Source: a virus
Virus record (IMG/VR): IMGVR_UViG_3300046733_001417
Location: 1 to 41,690 of that record
DNA length: 41,690 nucleotides
Direction: 5' to 3' (one strand)
In this document: positions 41,419-41,690 of the stretch, piece by piece
How the letters are laid out: every line of letters starts with the position of its first letter
Numbering within the stretch: position 1 is the first letter of the stretch
Notes under the pieces: generated by a model
Told to the model about the DNA's origin: nothing
The model's database searches: none
What the model saw: the letters and a program-made list of their open reading frames with translations, nothing else
Translations under genes and position numbers: made by a program

Positions 41419-41690
41419 TGGCATCGCAAAGACAGAATAATAATCAGAATAATACTCCGAGGTTTGATAACACTCTGAATAATACTACTACTGGTTTCGA
41501 TACCGCAAAAAAGACGGGTCTTATAAATACAACACCGACTGGTACTGACTTAACAACGGGTATATATGGAGATACATATAGCGCGACTCAGTCAGATGTT
41601 GATGCAGGTCTGGCTACTAATGTTGGTGAAAAACTAGGTAATCAAGTTAGCTTAGTAACGGCAGAGCAAGACCTTCTGAAGGAGACTATG
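41418..41690 (+). CDS. Virion protein, C-terminus cut by window edge
   Basis: The ATG overlaps the previous stop (TAATG). The 91 visible residues are Asn/Thr-rich (MASQRQNNNQNNTPRFDN, TGFDTAKKTGLI). ATQSDVDAGLATNVGEKLGN repeats the ATQSDVDAGLAEEVGQ element of the previous gene, so the two proteins share a piece and are probably in one complex. The rest of the gene lies outside the window. Confidence 0.6.
   Translation, partial: MASQRQNNNQNNTPRFDNTLNNTTTGFDTAKKTGLINTTPTGTDLTTGIYGDTYSATQSDVDAGLATNVGEKLGNQVSLVTAEQDLLKETM

Overview
The window is phage DNA from end to end: no rRNA, ribosomal-protein or metabolic host gene is seen. It looks like most of a temperate, probably short-tailed (podovirus-like) dsDNA phage, about 40% GC by eye, with both ends cut inside genes. 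Hints point to a Verrucomicrobiota-like, possibly marine host: Trp-rich 'GW' repeats in a large virion protein, the style of the integrase C-terminus, and many starts without a clear Shine-Dalgarno. This host call is a weak inference.

Layout. 1-411 (minus): truncated unknown gene. 412-678: control region with a palindrome and a good promoter. 679-3795 (plus): a large Gly-rich protein, then five tightly overlapping small genes ending in an HNH nuclease. 3845-11392 (minus): one long operon for DNA metabolism, reading in transcription order: HTH protein, Rad52-type annealing protein, Fe-S Cas4/RecB-like nuclease, RusA resolvase, probable helicase loader, DnaB helicase, SSB, small proteins, SWIM zinc finger, dNMP kinase, membrane protein, MazG-like enzyme, ribbon-helix-helix protein, lone sigma region-4 protein, PD-(D/E)XK nuclease. 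11393-11568: divergent control region, then two small plus-strand genes. 12565-13823: tyrosine integrase and a complete-looking attP, namely the 3' part of a tRNA-Phe(GAA) gene flanked by six AGTGCCA arm sites.

13868-41690 (plus): late genes. They are terminase small and large subunits, acidic protein, HTH protein, portal, scaffold, major capsid protein, terminator, small head and membrane (lysis-like) proteins, tail tube A-like adaptor, fibre, tail tube B-like nozzle, a long run of fibre/appendage genes, and large virion proteins at the right edge.

Because phage genes lie on both sides of attP, the source is likely the circular or virion form rather than an integrated prophage. The most unusual signal is a 22-24 bp imperfect palindrome (GTAACCTAAT...GGTTAC) placed at late transcription units, including just before the capsid gene and two fibre genes. 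It may be a phage-specific late promoter/operator, and the lone sigma region-4 protein is a candidate reader. A second notable signal is a shared N-terminal module in four separate fibre genes.
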